Shown here: positions 52,559 to 60,020 of the stretch, piece by piece
How the letters are laid out: each line of letters starts with the position of its first letter
How positions within the stretch are numbered: the first letter of the stretch is position 1
DNA from: Clostridium grantii DSM 8605
GTDB lineage: Bacteria > Bacillota > Clostridia > Clostridiales > Clostridiaceae
DNA length: 64,000 nt
Direction: 5' to 3'
NCBI RefSeq assembly: GCF_900129965.1
Contig: NZ_FQXM01000012.1
Span: 62,001-126,000 of the forward strand
Translations under genes and position numbers: made by a program
Notes under the pieces: generated by a model
What the model saw: only the letters and a program-made list of their open reading frames with translations
What the model was told of the DNA's origin: nothing
The model's database searches: none

Positions 52559-54943
52559 TTAAAGTTGAGGATTTCCTTCATTGAGGAAAAATTTATTGTC
52601 TCCCAGAACCAACTCAGATTTTGGTAATTTAACTCCTAAAGCTTCGTTAAATACCTCTTCAATAAATTCCACTGGAATAATAGTTAAGTCATTTTTTACT
52701 TCATCAGGTAAATCTTTTAAATCTTCTACATTATCTTTTGGTATAAGAACTTTCTTAACTCCGGCTCTATGAGCAGCTAAAAGTTTCTCTTTCAATCCTC
52801 CAATAGGTAATACTGCACCTCTTAAGGTTACCTCACCTGTCATTGCAAGTTTAGGATCTACTTTTATACCAGTAACTAATGAAGCTATAGCAGTTAGTAA
52901 AGTTATTCCCGCTGAAGGTCCATCTTTCGGTACTGCCCCAGAAGGTACATGAATGTGTAGGTCTTTTTCTTTAAAATTAAACATAGCTGCATTTAAAGCT
53001 AATCTTGATTTAATCAAACTCAAAGAAATTCTAGCGGATTCTTTCATAACTTCACCCAATTTACCAGTTAGCAATAACTGACCACTTCCAGTCATAAAAG
53101 TTCCTTCTACAAATAATATTTCTCCTCCTACAGGTGTCCAAGCTAAACCAGTAACTACCCCTGGTGGATTACTTTCTTGTGTCATATCATGTCTAGAAAT
53201 TTTTCTTCCCAACATATCCTCTAACATATCTGAAGAAATATTGTATGGAACTTCAACTTTATTTGAAACTATTTTCTCAGTAGAAACTCTAGCAATAGTT
53301 GCCAATTGTCTTCTAAGACCTCTTACACCAGCCTCACGTGTATAATCATCAATAATAGTTTGTAATGTATCATCTTCCATTGTAAGATCATTTAAAGTCA
53401 ACCCATGCTCATCTAATACTTCTTGTATTAAATGATTTTTACCAATATGGAATTTTTCATTACTAGTATAACTAGAAATAGGTATTATTTCCATTCTATC
53501 TAGCAAAGGCCTTGGAATTCCTTCTAAGGAATTAGCTGTAGCAATAAAAAATATATTTGATAAATCAAAAGGTACATCAAGGTAATTATCTGTAAAAGTA
53601 TTGTTTTGTTCAGGGTCTAAAACTTCTAGCAATGCTGATGCAGGATCACCATTATATCCACTAACAAGCTTGTCCACTTCATCTAAAACAAAAACAGCAT
53701 TATTCTCGCCAGCTTGTTTTAAACCTTTAATTATTCTACCCGGCATAGCTCCCACGTAAGTTCTTCTATGACCTCTTATTTCAGCTTCATCTCTAATGCC
53801 GCCAAGACTCATTCTAATATATTTTCTATCTAAAGCTTTAGCTATACTTTTCCCTAAGCTTGTTTTGCCAGTTCCCGGCGGTCCTACTAATAAAAGTATT
53901 GATCCTCTTTTATTCTTTTTAAGTTTCATAACAGCTAAATGCTGAATAATTCGTTCTTTAACTTTCTCTAATCCAAAATGCTCTTCATCTAATGTTCTTC
54001 TTGCATCTCCTAAGTTGATATCTTTATAAGCACTTTCTTTCCAAGGAAGAGCTAGTAATGTGTCTAAATAATTTCTTATAACATTATAATCAGAACTATT
54101 AGGATTTTGACTAGATAATTTAGTTAATTCTTCAAAAGCTACTTTTTCAACTTCTTCTGGCATTCCGGAATTTTTAATTCGTTCATTATAATCTTCATTG
54201 CCATCTGATTCATCATATTTTTCATTTAATTCACTTTGAATTGCTTTTAATTGCTCTCTGAGCATATTTTCACGGTAATTTTTATTAGCTTTCTCATTAA
54301 ACTTTTCAGATAATTCTACTTGAAGTTTTATAGCTTCCCTTTGCTCTAATAAATAGTCTATAAATCTTAAACTCCTTTCTTTCAAAGAATTTATTTCTAA
54401 TAAAATATATTTATCTGCATTTGATTTTGGCATATATTGAGAAGCATATCCCATAAGTTTATTCAAATCATTTATATCATCTAAAATCTTAACAAACGGT
54501 TCTGACCCTTGAAATTTAGATGAAATTTCATGAATGGTATTTTTAATATAATCAATAATTTCCTTTTGTCCTCTACTATCTAAATCTATAACATCTGGAG
54601 CTAAAGTGTATTCTCCAAAAAATTCACCGTCAATATTTTTAATATTTTTAACTTCAACTCTATTTTCAACTTTTATATTTAGCATATAAATATCGTTTTT
54701 CTTTTCGATTTCAATTATTTTAATCAAAGATCCTACTCTATAAAAATCATCTTCTTTTAAATTTACTTTTTTGAAATTTTTCTTTAATGTTAAAACTAAT
54801 ACTTTAGAATTATCTTGGTTATTGAAAAAATCTATTTGCTTTTGTGAAAAACCCTTCAATGGAAGATTAAAATCCATTCCTTCTAAAAGAACTATATCTG
54901 ATATAGGTATTATTTTTAAATTATTATTTTCTAAGTTCATCAT
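52559..54943 (-). CDS. lon: ATP-dependent protease Lon (LonA)
   Basis: 794 residues from the ATG at 54943, placed nine bases after AAGGGA (the frame opens at 54961). N-terminal substrate domain (LEGMDFNLPLKGFSQKQIDF), AAA+ module with LLVGPPGTGKTSLGKSIAKAL and AVFVLDEVDKL, sensor NIFFIATAN, and the Ser-Lys protease: PKDGPSAG and GGLKEKLLAAHRAG. Unusually it has a near-consensus promoter with two operator copies, implying tight repression, rather than a CtsR or CIRCE site. Confidence 0.96.
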   Translation of the reverse strand: MMNLENNNLKIIPISDIVLLEGMDFNLPLKGFSQKQIDFFNNQDNSKVLVLTLKKNFKKVNLKEDDFYRVGSLIKIIEIEKKNDIYMLNIKVENRVEVKNIKNIDGEFFGEYTLAPDVIDLDSRGQKEIIDYIKNTIHEISSKFQGSEPFVKILDDINDLNKLMGYASQYMPKSNADKYILLEINSLKERSLRFIDYLLEQREAIKLQVELSEKFNEKANKNYRENMLREQLKAIQSELNEKYDESDGNEDYNERIKNSGMPEEVEKVAFEELTKLSSQNPNSSDYNVIRNYLDTLLALPWKESAYKDINLGDARRTLDEEHFGLEKVKERIIQHLAVMKLKKNKRGSILLLVGPPGTGKTSLGKSIAKALDRKYIRMSLGGIRDEAEIRGHRRTYVGAMPGRIIKGLKQAGENNAVFVLDEVDKLVSGYNGDPASALLEVLDPEQNNTFTDNYLDVPFDLSNIFFIATANSLEGIPRPLLDRMEIIPISSYTSNEKFHIGKNHLIQEVLDEHGLTLNDLTMEDDTLQTIIDDYTREAGVRGLRRQLATIARVSTEKIVSNKVEVPYNISSDMLEDMLGRKISRHDMTQESNPPGVVTGLAWTPVGGEILFVEGTFMTGSGQLLLTGKLGEVMKESARISLSLIKSRLALNAAMFNFKEKDLHIHVPSGAVPKDGPSAGITLLTAIASLVTGIKVDPKLAMTGEVTLRGAVLPIGGLKEKLLAAHRAGVKKVLIPKDNVEDLKDLPDEVKNDLTIIPVEFIEEVFNEALGVKLPKSELVLGDNKFFLNEGNPQL

Positions 54944-54996
54944 AATATCATTTCCCTTCACTATTTTTCAAATTAATGATTAATTACATTAAAAAC

Positions 54997-55056
54997 GAAT
55001 ATTCATTCATTTATTTACTTGTTCTCATTATAAATGAATGAATATTCACTTGTCAA
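54997..55056 (-). promoter_or_regulatory. lon promoter with duplicated 17-bp operator
   Basis: Minus-strand TTGACA (55051-55056), 18-base spacer, TATAAT (55027-55032). GAATATTCATTCATTTA (54997-55013) is repeated exactly inverted as TAAATGAATGAATATTC (55031-55047): one copy fills the spacer, the other lies just past the transcription start. The centre spacing is 34 bases, near three helical turns. TetR-family-like in style; no candidate repressor is adjacent. Confidence 0.7.
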
Positions 55057-55159
55057 TACTAAATAATATTTTTTTAAAATAAAAAATGCTCTTCCTATGT
55101 TTCTATGATAAAATTAATTAAAGCTCAAAGCGACTTATTCAAAGGAGATAAATATAATT

Positions 55160-55732
55160 ATGTTATTAACCCCAATTACCAAAGAAATATTTGAATCAAA
55201 CAATAAAATATATTTCGATAGAATAGATAAAGGATTCGATAGATACACTAGTGGAATTTTATCTTTACCCAAAGAAGATTTAAGTTCAATGAAAGAAAAA
55301 GAAAAACTAGATTTAATTATAAAAAATGAAAACAAATATATAGAGTTTATGCAAAAGGTTTATATTATTAATAAAGACAAACCTTTAATGATAGATTTTT
55401 ATTTAAAAGATATAGATAATAATGGTGTATTGAGAATTTTAGATTCTCTTGATTACGAAGATAAAATAATTTTTATTAATCATTTAAGATATTTAGATAA
55501 AGAAACAGTGTATTTTTCTATAGAAAATAAAAATCTTTTACCTTTTTTAACTAGATTGTCTACAAGAGAATTACATTTTTGTACTATGTACTTTACAAGT
55601 GTACCTATTACAATTTGGGGCAACTATAATTTGAATTTTCCTTTATTCTTTGAAAATGGGGAAAAATTAGATTATTATAATGAGATAGCAAAAGATTGTG
55701 GTCTTATTATTCGTAATAAGGTTGTAATATAA
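55160..55732 (+). CDS. Hypothetical protein divergent from lon
   Basis: 190 residues, ATG after AAAGGAGA. Soluble; the N-terminal half is helical (TKEIFESNNKIYFDRIDKGFDRYTSG) and the C-terminal half has short strands (RELHFCTMYFTSVPITIWGNYNLNFPLFFENGE). No catalytic motif, Cys pair or membrane segment is seen. I do not recognise the family. It has its own terminator and a start region that shares the intergenic operator region with lon, so co-regulation with lon is possible but unproven. Confidence 0.75.
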   Translation: MLLTPITKEIFESNNKIYFDRIDKGFDRYTSGILSLPKEDLSSMKEKEKLDLIIKNENKYIEFMQKVYIINKDKPLMIDFYLKDIDNNGVLRILDSLDYEDKIIFINHLRYLDKETVYFSIENKNLLPFLTRLSTRELHFCTMYFTSVPITIWGNYNLNFPLFFENGEKLDYYNEIAKDCGLIIRNKVVI

Positions 55733-55768
55733 TAAATTTACTATTCAAATATTAGAAAACGGTCATAG

Positions 55769-55801
55769 AAAACCACCCATATATTACATATGGGTGGTTA
55801 T
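55769..55801. terminator. Bidirectional terminator before degV
   Basis: AAACCACCCATA (55770-55781) and TATGGGTGGTTA (55789-55800) form an 11-12 bp stem; T-rich on both sides. Serves the hypothetical gene and degV. Confidence 0.75.
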
Positions 55802-55819
55802 TAAATACTATCCTAAACT

Positions 55820-56683
55820 TTAAGGGCATGGCCACTCGTTTAAAAAATAGATTCCGATAACCCCAGGTCCGGTGTGAGAACCTACTGCGCTACCAATATC
55901 ATTTATCAAAAAACTTTCAACGTTATACTTTTCTTTTATTGAATCTCTTATATATTCTGCCGTAGCTAAATCATCGCCATGATTTATTCCAACGGTCTGA
56001 TTTTCTAAACGTTTTCCTCTTTTTCCAACTAACTCTATCATTTTATGAATAGTTTTTCTTCTTCCTCTAATCTTATCAATAGGAATCAACTTTCCATTTT
56101 GAACATCTAGGACTGGTTTTATATTAAGAACTGTCCCTATAAAAGCAGCGGTTTTAGTAACTCTACCCCCTCTATACAGATATTCAATATCATCTACTGT
56201 GAAAATATGCTCAATATGATTAATATAAAAATTAATTGAATTTAATATTTGTTCTTTTGTACATCCCTCTTTAGCCATTTGAGCTGCTTTTACAACTACA
56301 AATCCGAACCCTAAAGAAGCGCATAGCGTGTCCACTATTTCTAGATCAAAGTCAGGATATTCATCTTTTATATCATTATAAGCTAATTTAGAAGTTTGAT
56401 ATGTTCCTGATAGTTGAGATGAAAAAGATAAGTAAATATAACTACCATTATCTTTTGCCAACTTTCTGAATTTATCTTCAAAAACTGTTAGTGGAACCCC
56501 TGACGTTTTTACATTTCTTCCCTGTCTCATATCTTCAAAAAGTTCATTGGCGTGAATATTCACATTATCCTCAAATTCTTTTCCATTCACATATACATTA
56601 AGTGGAAGTACATCAATATTTAATTCAGTACATAAATTTTTTGGAAGGTCTGATGCGCTATCTGTTATAATCTTTACAAACAT
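55820..56683 (-). CDS. DegV-family fatty-acid binding protein
   Basis: 287 residues, AGGTGA before the ATG. N-terminal IITDSASDLP (the DegV start motif), TSGVPLTVFEDKF, IYLSFSSQLSGTYQTSKLA, DTLCASLGFGFVVVKAAQM, the central IEYLYRGGRV and the end GSAVGSHTGPGVIGIYFL. DegV/FakB proteins bind a fatty acid and present it to the kinase FakA for phospholipid synthesis. No fakA is adjacent. Confidence 0.93.
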   Translation of the reverse strand: MFVKIITDSASDLPKNLCTELNIDVLPLNVYVNGKEFEDNVNIHANELFEDMRQGRNVKTSGVPLTVFEDKFRKLAKDNGSYIYLSFSSQLSGTYQTSKLAYNDIKDEYPDFDLEIVDTLCASLGFGFVVVKAAQMAKEGCTKEQILNSINFYINHIEHIFTVDDIEYLYRGGRVTKTAAFIGTVLNIKPVLDVQNGKLIPIDKIRGRRKTIHKMIELVGKRGKRLENQTVGINHGDDLATAEYIRDSIKEKYNVESFLINDIGSAVGSHTGPGVIGIYFLNEWPCP

Positions 56684-56901
56684 AAAGTCACCTCATTTGA
56701 AGTATTTAGATTTTTTTATTTTAGTTTGAAATTTTACATAGAAATATTATAACATATTTAATATAGTCTATGCCAAAAAAAATCCAATAATTCAAATAAA
56801 ATAATAATTTTTAAATATTTACTTTCTCATACAATATTAAACCTTCTGTTTTATAATAATAAGCTTACAGTTAAAATAAAATATTTTTTATTAAAAAAAT
56901 A

Positions 56902-56930
56902 TTTACATATGATACAATAACATATATAAT
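56902..56930 (+). promoter_or_regulatory. speD promoter
   Basis: TTTACA (56902-56907), 17-base spacer, TATAAT (56925-56930). It leaves a leader of about 85 bases. The rest of the 340-base gap (56684-57022) is AT-rich with nothing else recognised. Confidence 0.65.
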
Positions 56931-57022
56931 TTTAATGCAGTAAGTAAAAGATAAAAAAGTTCATTTATGACTTTAAATTTCTTCAAAGACTGAAAAAAAT
57001 AAAGTTTTAGGAGGAGTACAAC

Positions 57023-57832
57023 TTGGATATAAAACCAATAAAAAAATTAAAATTATACGGATTTAACAATTTAACAAAATCATTGAGCTTTAATATGTAT
57101 GACATATGCTATGCTAAAACACTAGAGGACAGGCAAAGATATATCGAATATATTGATGAAATGTATAACGCTGAAAGATTAACTAAAATTTTAACTGATG
57201 TTTCAAATATTATCGGGGCTCATATTTTAAACATTGCAAAGCAAGACTATGACCCTCAAGGTGCAAGTGTTACTATTCTTATCGCAGAAAATGAAGTGGA
57301 TAATGCTTCAAATGAGAAATCATATACTGAAGCACCGGGTCCAATCCCTGAAACAATTCTTGCTCATTTAGATAAAAGTCATATTACAGTGCACACATAT
57401 CCTGAAGTGCACCCTGATGATGGAATTAGTACTTTTAGAGCAGATATTGATGTATCTACTTGTGGCCAAATATCGCCTCTAAAAGCTCTTAATTATTTGA
57501 TTCACTGTTTTAATCCTGACATAGTAACTTTAGATTATAGAGTTAGAGGATTTACTAGAAGTGTAGAAGGTAAAAAAGTATACAAAGACCATAAAATTAA
57601 TTCTATTCAAAACTACTTAACTTCTGACACAAAGGATTTATATCAAATGATAGATGTAAATGTATATCAAGAAAATATTTTTCATACCAAAATGCTTTTG
57701 AAAGACTTTGACCTTGATAACTACCTTTTCGGCATAAATAAAAAAGAATTACAGAAGGCTGAAAAGAAAATTATTAAACAAAAATTAAAAAGAGAAATGT
57801 TTGAAATTTTCTACGGAAGAAACATGTCTTAA
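57023..57832 (+). CDS. speD: S-adenosylmethionine decarboxylase, E. coli SpeD type
   Basis: 269 residues, TTG start after AGGAGGAG. The self-cleavage site is DKSHITVHTYPEVHPDDG, where Ser becomes the pyruvoyl group; STFRADIDVSTCGQISPLKALNYLI and DIVTLDYRVRGFTRSVEGKKVYKDHKI are the other family signatures. Length (about 265) marks the longer proteobacterial/clostridial class rather than the short B. subtilis SpeH class. Supplies aminopropyl groups for spermidine; a spermidine synthase gene is not in the window. Confidence 0.95.
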   Translation: MDIKPIKKLKLYGFNNLTKSLSFNMYDICYAKTLEDRQRYIEYIDEMYNAERLTKILTDVSNIIGAHILNIAKQDYDPQGASVTILIAENEVDNASNEKSYTEAPGPIPETILAHLDKSHITVHTYPEVHPDDGISTFRADIDVSTCGQISPLKALNYLIHCFNPDIVTLDYRVRGFTRSVEGKKVYKDHKINSIQNYLTSDTKDLYQMIDVNVYQENIFHTKMLLKDFDLDNYLFGINKKELQKAEKKIIKQKLKREMFEIFYGRNMS

Positions 57833-57839
57833 GAAATAC

Positions 57840-57880
57840 AAAAAATAATGGCTATTCTTAAAGAAGGTCATTATTTTTTT
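57840..57880. terminator. Terminator between speD and the SprT-like gene
   Basis: AAAAAATAATG (57840-57850) pairs with CATTATTTTTT (57869-57879). T-rich, shared by convergent genes. Confidence 0.65.
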
Positions 57881-58623
57881 ATAAGCTTTAATTTATTTAA
57901 AGGAACGTAGTATTTCATATATTTATTTCCGCTTTTATCCATAAATGACCCCTTTTTATCTTTTACCATAACAATAGCTTTTTTATTGATCTTATAAAGT
58001 ATACCTTCTTGAATTTTTTCCCGGTAACTAAATGAAACTATATCTCCAATACTCACCCCTAATTGTTCCATGGCAATTTTCTTATGGGTAGGTAGTTGAT
58101 GATAGGATGATGTATGCTTAAATAAATTATAAGCCATTGATTTAAATCTATCTTTTTTACAGCTTGATTCATAAAATAATATAAACTCAATCAAGTGACA
58201 TATTTCATGTTCAAACACAATTTGAAGAGCATGAAAACTATTTTTAGTTTCAATACCACACACCAATTTTGGTTCAGTTATCATATTATAGTGGAAAAAA
58301 AAGTCTATTCCAATTTTTATTTCTAGCACTAGATTTTTTTCACTTGTAGATGCTATATTTTTAGGGCAAATTGTGATTCCAGCACTTTTAGTCATTCTTT
58401 TAGACAATGAAAATTTAATTTTACCCTTATAGTTATTCTTAAACCAATTTTTTAAAAATATTTCATCATAAAGGTTAAATAATATAGTTAACTCTTCACT
58501 AGAAATAATCTTTATACTCTTATCTTTAATATTAACAGATTTTTCTTTTATTAATCCACTTATTAAATCCCGCTTATCATTAATTTCATTAATGGAATAC
58601 TTTAATTCAAGTAAATTCAACAT
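57871..58623 (-). CDS. SprT-like zinc metalloprotease-fold protein
   Basis: 250 residues, AAAGGAG before the ATG. SprT-like order: LFNLYDEIFLKNWFKNNYKGKIKFSLSKRMTKSAGITI, then the zinc helix VFEHEICHLIEF (HExxH) near residue 138, then MAYNLFKHTSSYHQLP. A C-terminal SH3-like piece (SIGDIVSFSYREKIQEGILYKINKKAIVMVKDKKG) replaces the zinc ribbon seen in other SprT proteins. Possibly a DNA-protein crosslink or regulatory protease, by analogy to SprT/Spartan; this is inference. Confidence 0.75.
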   Translation of the reverse strand: MLNLLELKYSINEINDKRDLISGLIKEKSVNIKDKSIKIISSEELTILFNLYDEIFLKNWFKNNYKGKIKFSLSKRMTKSAGITICPKNIASTSEKNLVLEIKIGIDFFFHYNMITEPKLVCGIETKNSFHALQIVFEHEICHLIEFILFYESSCKKDRFKSMAYNLFKHTSSYHQLPTHKKIAMEQLGVSIGDIVSFSYREKIQEGILYKINKKAIVMVKDKKGSFMDKSGNKYMKYYVPLNKLKLIKK

Positions 58624-58663
58624 AGATTATCTCCTTTAAATTTTTACTTTACATACTTTAATA

Positions 58664-59584
58664 TTATTTCTTTTCAAGAATTAAAGTTTCTCCTATAATA
58701 ATACAAACAGCATCATCTCCATGGCCTATTCTTTCCGTTTTTATTATTGGTAATTCCTTATCTTTAGTTAAGTCTAATATAAAATCACACAATTTTTTCA
58801 TATCATTATTATTAATTAATTCAGTAAAAGTTCCTAACACAAGACCACTTATTTTATCTAAATAGCCAATTTGATTTAGCTGACATATCAAAGAAGTTAT
58901 TCTACTAAAATCGCCTCCTAATCCTTCTAGTAAAAGCACTTTATCCACTGGATCTGGTAAATATTCTGTTCCTGATAACTTAAGAAAACATCTTAAATTG
59001 CCTCCAATTACTTCTCCTTCAATTCTATTTCCTCTGAGCCATGTATAAGGAAAATCAAAAATATCTACTTTTCCTTTAAAAAAGCTATTTATAAATTTAT
59101 TTTGTTGGCTTTCTTTGTCATTTCCTATTAAGTTTCTTATCTTATAATGAAAAGTTTTAATTTCAGATTTATGATATAAGGCATTCAAAATTGTAGTTAA
59201 ATCACTTAACCCCAAAAAAGGCTTTGGATTTTTTCTTATACTTTCATAATCTATTAAACTCAATATTTGATTTGCAGAATCTCCCCCTGAAATATCAAAT
59301 ATTGCTTTTATTTCTTTATCTTTAAAAAGCTTATTTAATTCAGATGCTCTTTCCAAAGGTGTACCACTAAAAAACCCATCTCTTCTATATAAAGTTTTGC
59401 TTAACTCAACATAAAATCCCATATTATTCAAAGTTGAAATTAGTTCAATTATTTGGCTTTCTTTATCTTTACTCCATCCATCTGATAAAGAAATCAAAGC
59501 CACCTTATCTTTTTCAGTAAATAAAACACTGAATTCAATTGTTATTTTTTTTCTTATTCTTTGAAAGTGTTCATTATAAAATAT
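58664..59584 (-). CDS. LD-carboxypeptidase (peptidase S66), ATA start proposed
   Basis: The frame runs without ATG, GTG or TTG from a stop at about 59599 down to GTG 59503, which lies inside the first conserved strand (VALISLSDGWS) and has no spaced ribosome binding site. AGGAGG is present farther up, 8 bases before ATA at 59584 (5 or 6 before ATC 59587). From ATA the product is 306 residues, the family length; from GTG only 279. Catalytic Ser in FLGLSDLTTILNA, Glu in LLLEGLGGD, His in RIGHGDDA. It trims tetrapeptides in peptidoglycan recycling or confers microcin-like immunity. Confidence 0.85.
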   Translation of the reverse strand: MFYNEHFQRIRKKITIEFSVLFTEKDKVALISLSDGWSKDKESQIIELISTLNNMGFYVELSKTLYRRDGFFSGTPLERASELNKLFKDKEIKAIFDISGGDSANQILSLIDYESIRKNPKPFLGLSDLTTILNALYHKSEIKTFHYKIRNLIGNDKESQQNKFINSFFKGKVDIFDFPYTWLRGNRIEGEVIGGNLRCFLKLSGTEYLPDPVDKVLLLEGLGGDFSRITSLICQLNQIGYLDKISGLVLGTFTELINNNDMKKLCDFILDLTKDKELPIIKTERIGHGDDAVCIIIGETLILEKK

Positions 59585-59694
59585 GATTTTTTCCTCCTAA
59601 ATTTTTCGGATTATAATATAAACATATTATAATAAACTTCAAAGAAAATGTCTATTCTATATAAGTAATAATAATTAATTAACATTGATTATTA

Positions 59695-59723
59695 TTTACA
59701 CTTTGTAGATTATATGCTATGAT
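59695..59723 (+). promoter_or_regulatory. Promoter of the BFD-like gene
   Basis: TTTACA (59695-59700), 17-base spacer, TATGAT (59718-59723), 45 bases before the start codon. Confidence 0.6.
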
Positions 59724-59767
59724 TATATAAAATCAATTTAATAAATTTTTTATAAAAGGAGATTATT

Positions 59768-59980
59768 ATGAAACAATTTGAAATAGATATAATGGATAAA
59801 TTAACAAAGGTATGTATTTGCAAAGCTATTCCAAAGTCAGTAATAAAAAAAGCTATAAATGATGGTGCATCTACTGTAGAAGAAGTGAACAAAATTACTG
59901 GTTCCGGATCTGGTGGTTGCAGCGGTAGACGATGTAGTATAAAAATCACTGAACTCTTAGAAGAATATAATAACTTATAA
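59768..59980 (+). CDS. BFD-like [2Fe-2S] protein
   Basis: 70 residues, AAAGGAG before ATG. The four Cys are spaced as VCICKAIPKSVIKKAIND and GGCSGRRCSIKITELLEEY, a CxC pair and a CxxxxC pair about 30 residues apart, with the helix-turn-helix core of the BFD/(2Fe-2S) domain between them. Such small proteins carry electrons or release iron from ferritin-like stores. Stand-alone gene with own promoter; partner unknown. Confidence 0.85.
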   Translation: MKQFEIDIMDKLTKVCICKAIPKSVIKKAINDGASTVEEVNKITGSGSGGCSGRRCSIKITELLEEYNNL

Positions 59981-59987
59981 AATTAAA

Positions 59988-60020
59988 GGATATCTACTCT
60001 TAAATTAAGAGTAGATATCC
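59988..60020. terminator. 16-bp perfect hairpin reaching into the kinase gene
   Basis: GGATATCTACTCTTAA (59988-60003) and TTAAGAGTAGATATCC (60005-60020) are exact inverse copies around one base, so the right arm contains the last codons and stop of the minus-strand kinase. No T-run follows on either strand. It may stop both convergent transcripts or create antisense pairing. Confidence 0.5.

Noticed and set aside
54997..55047. CRISPR repeat or terminator
   Set aside because: Only two inverted copies, lying on the -35/-10 spacer and start region of a promoter, so an operator is the better reading.
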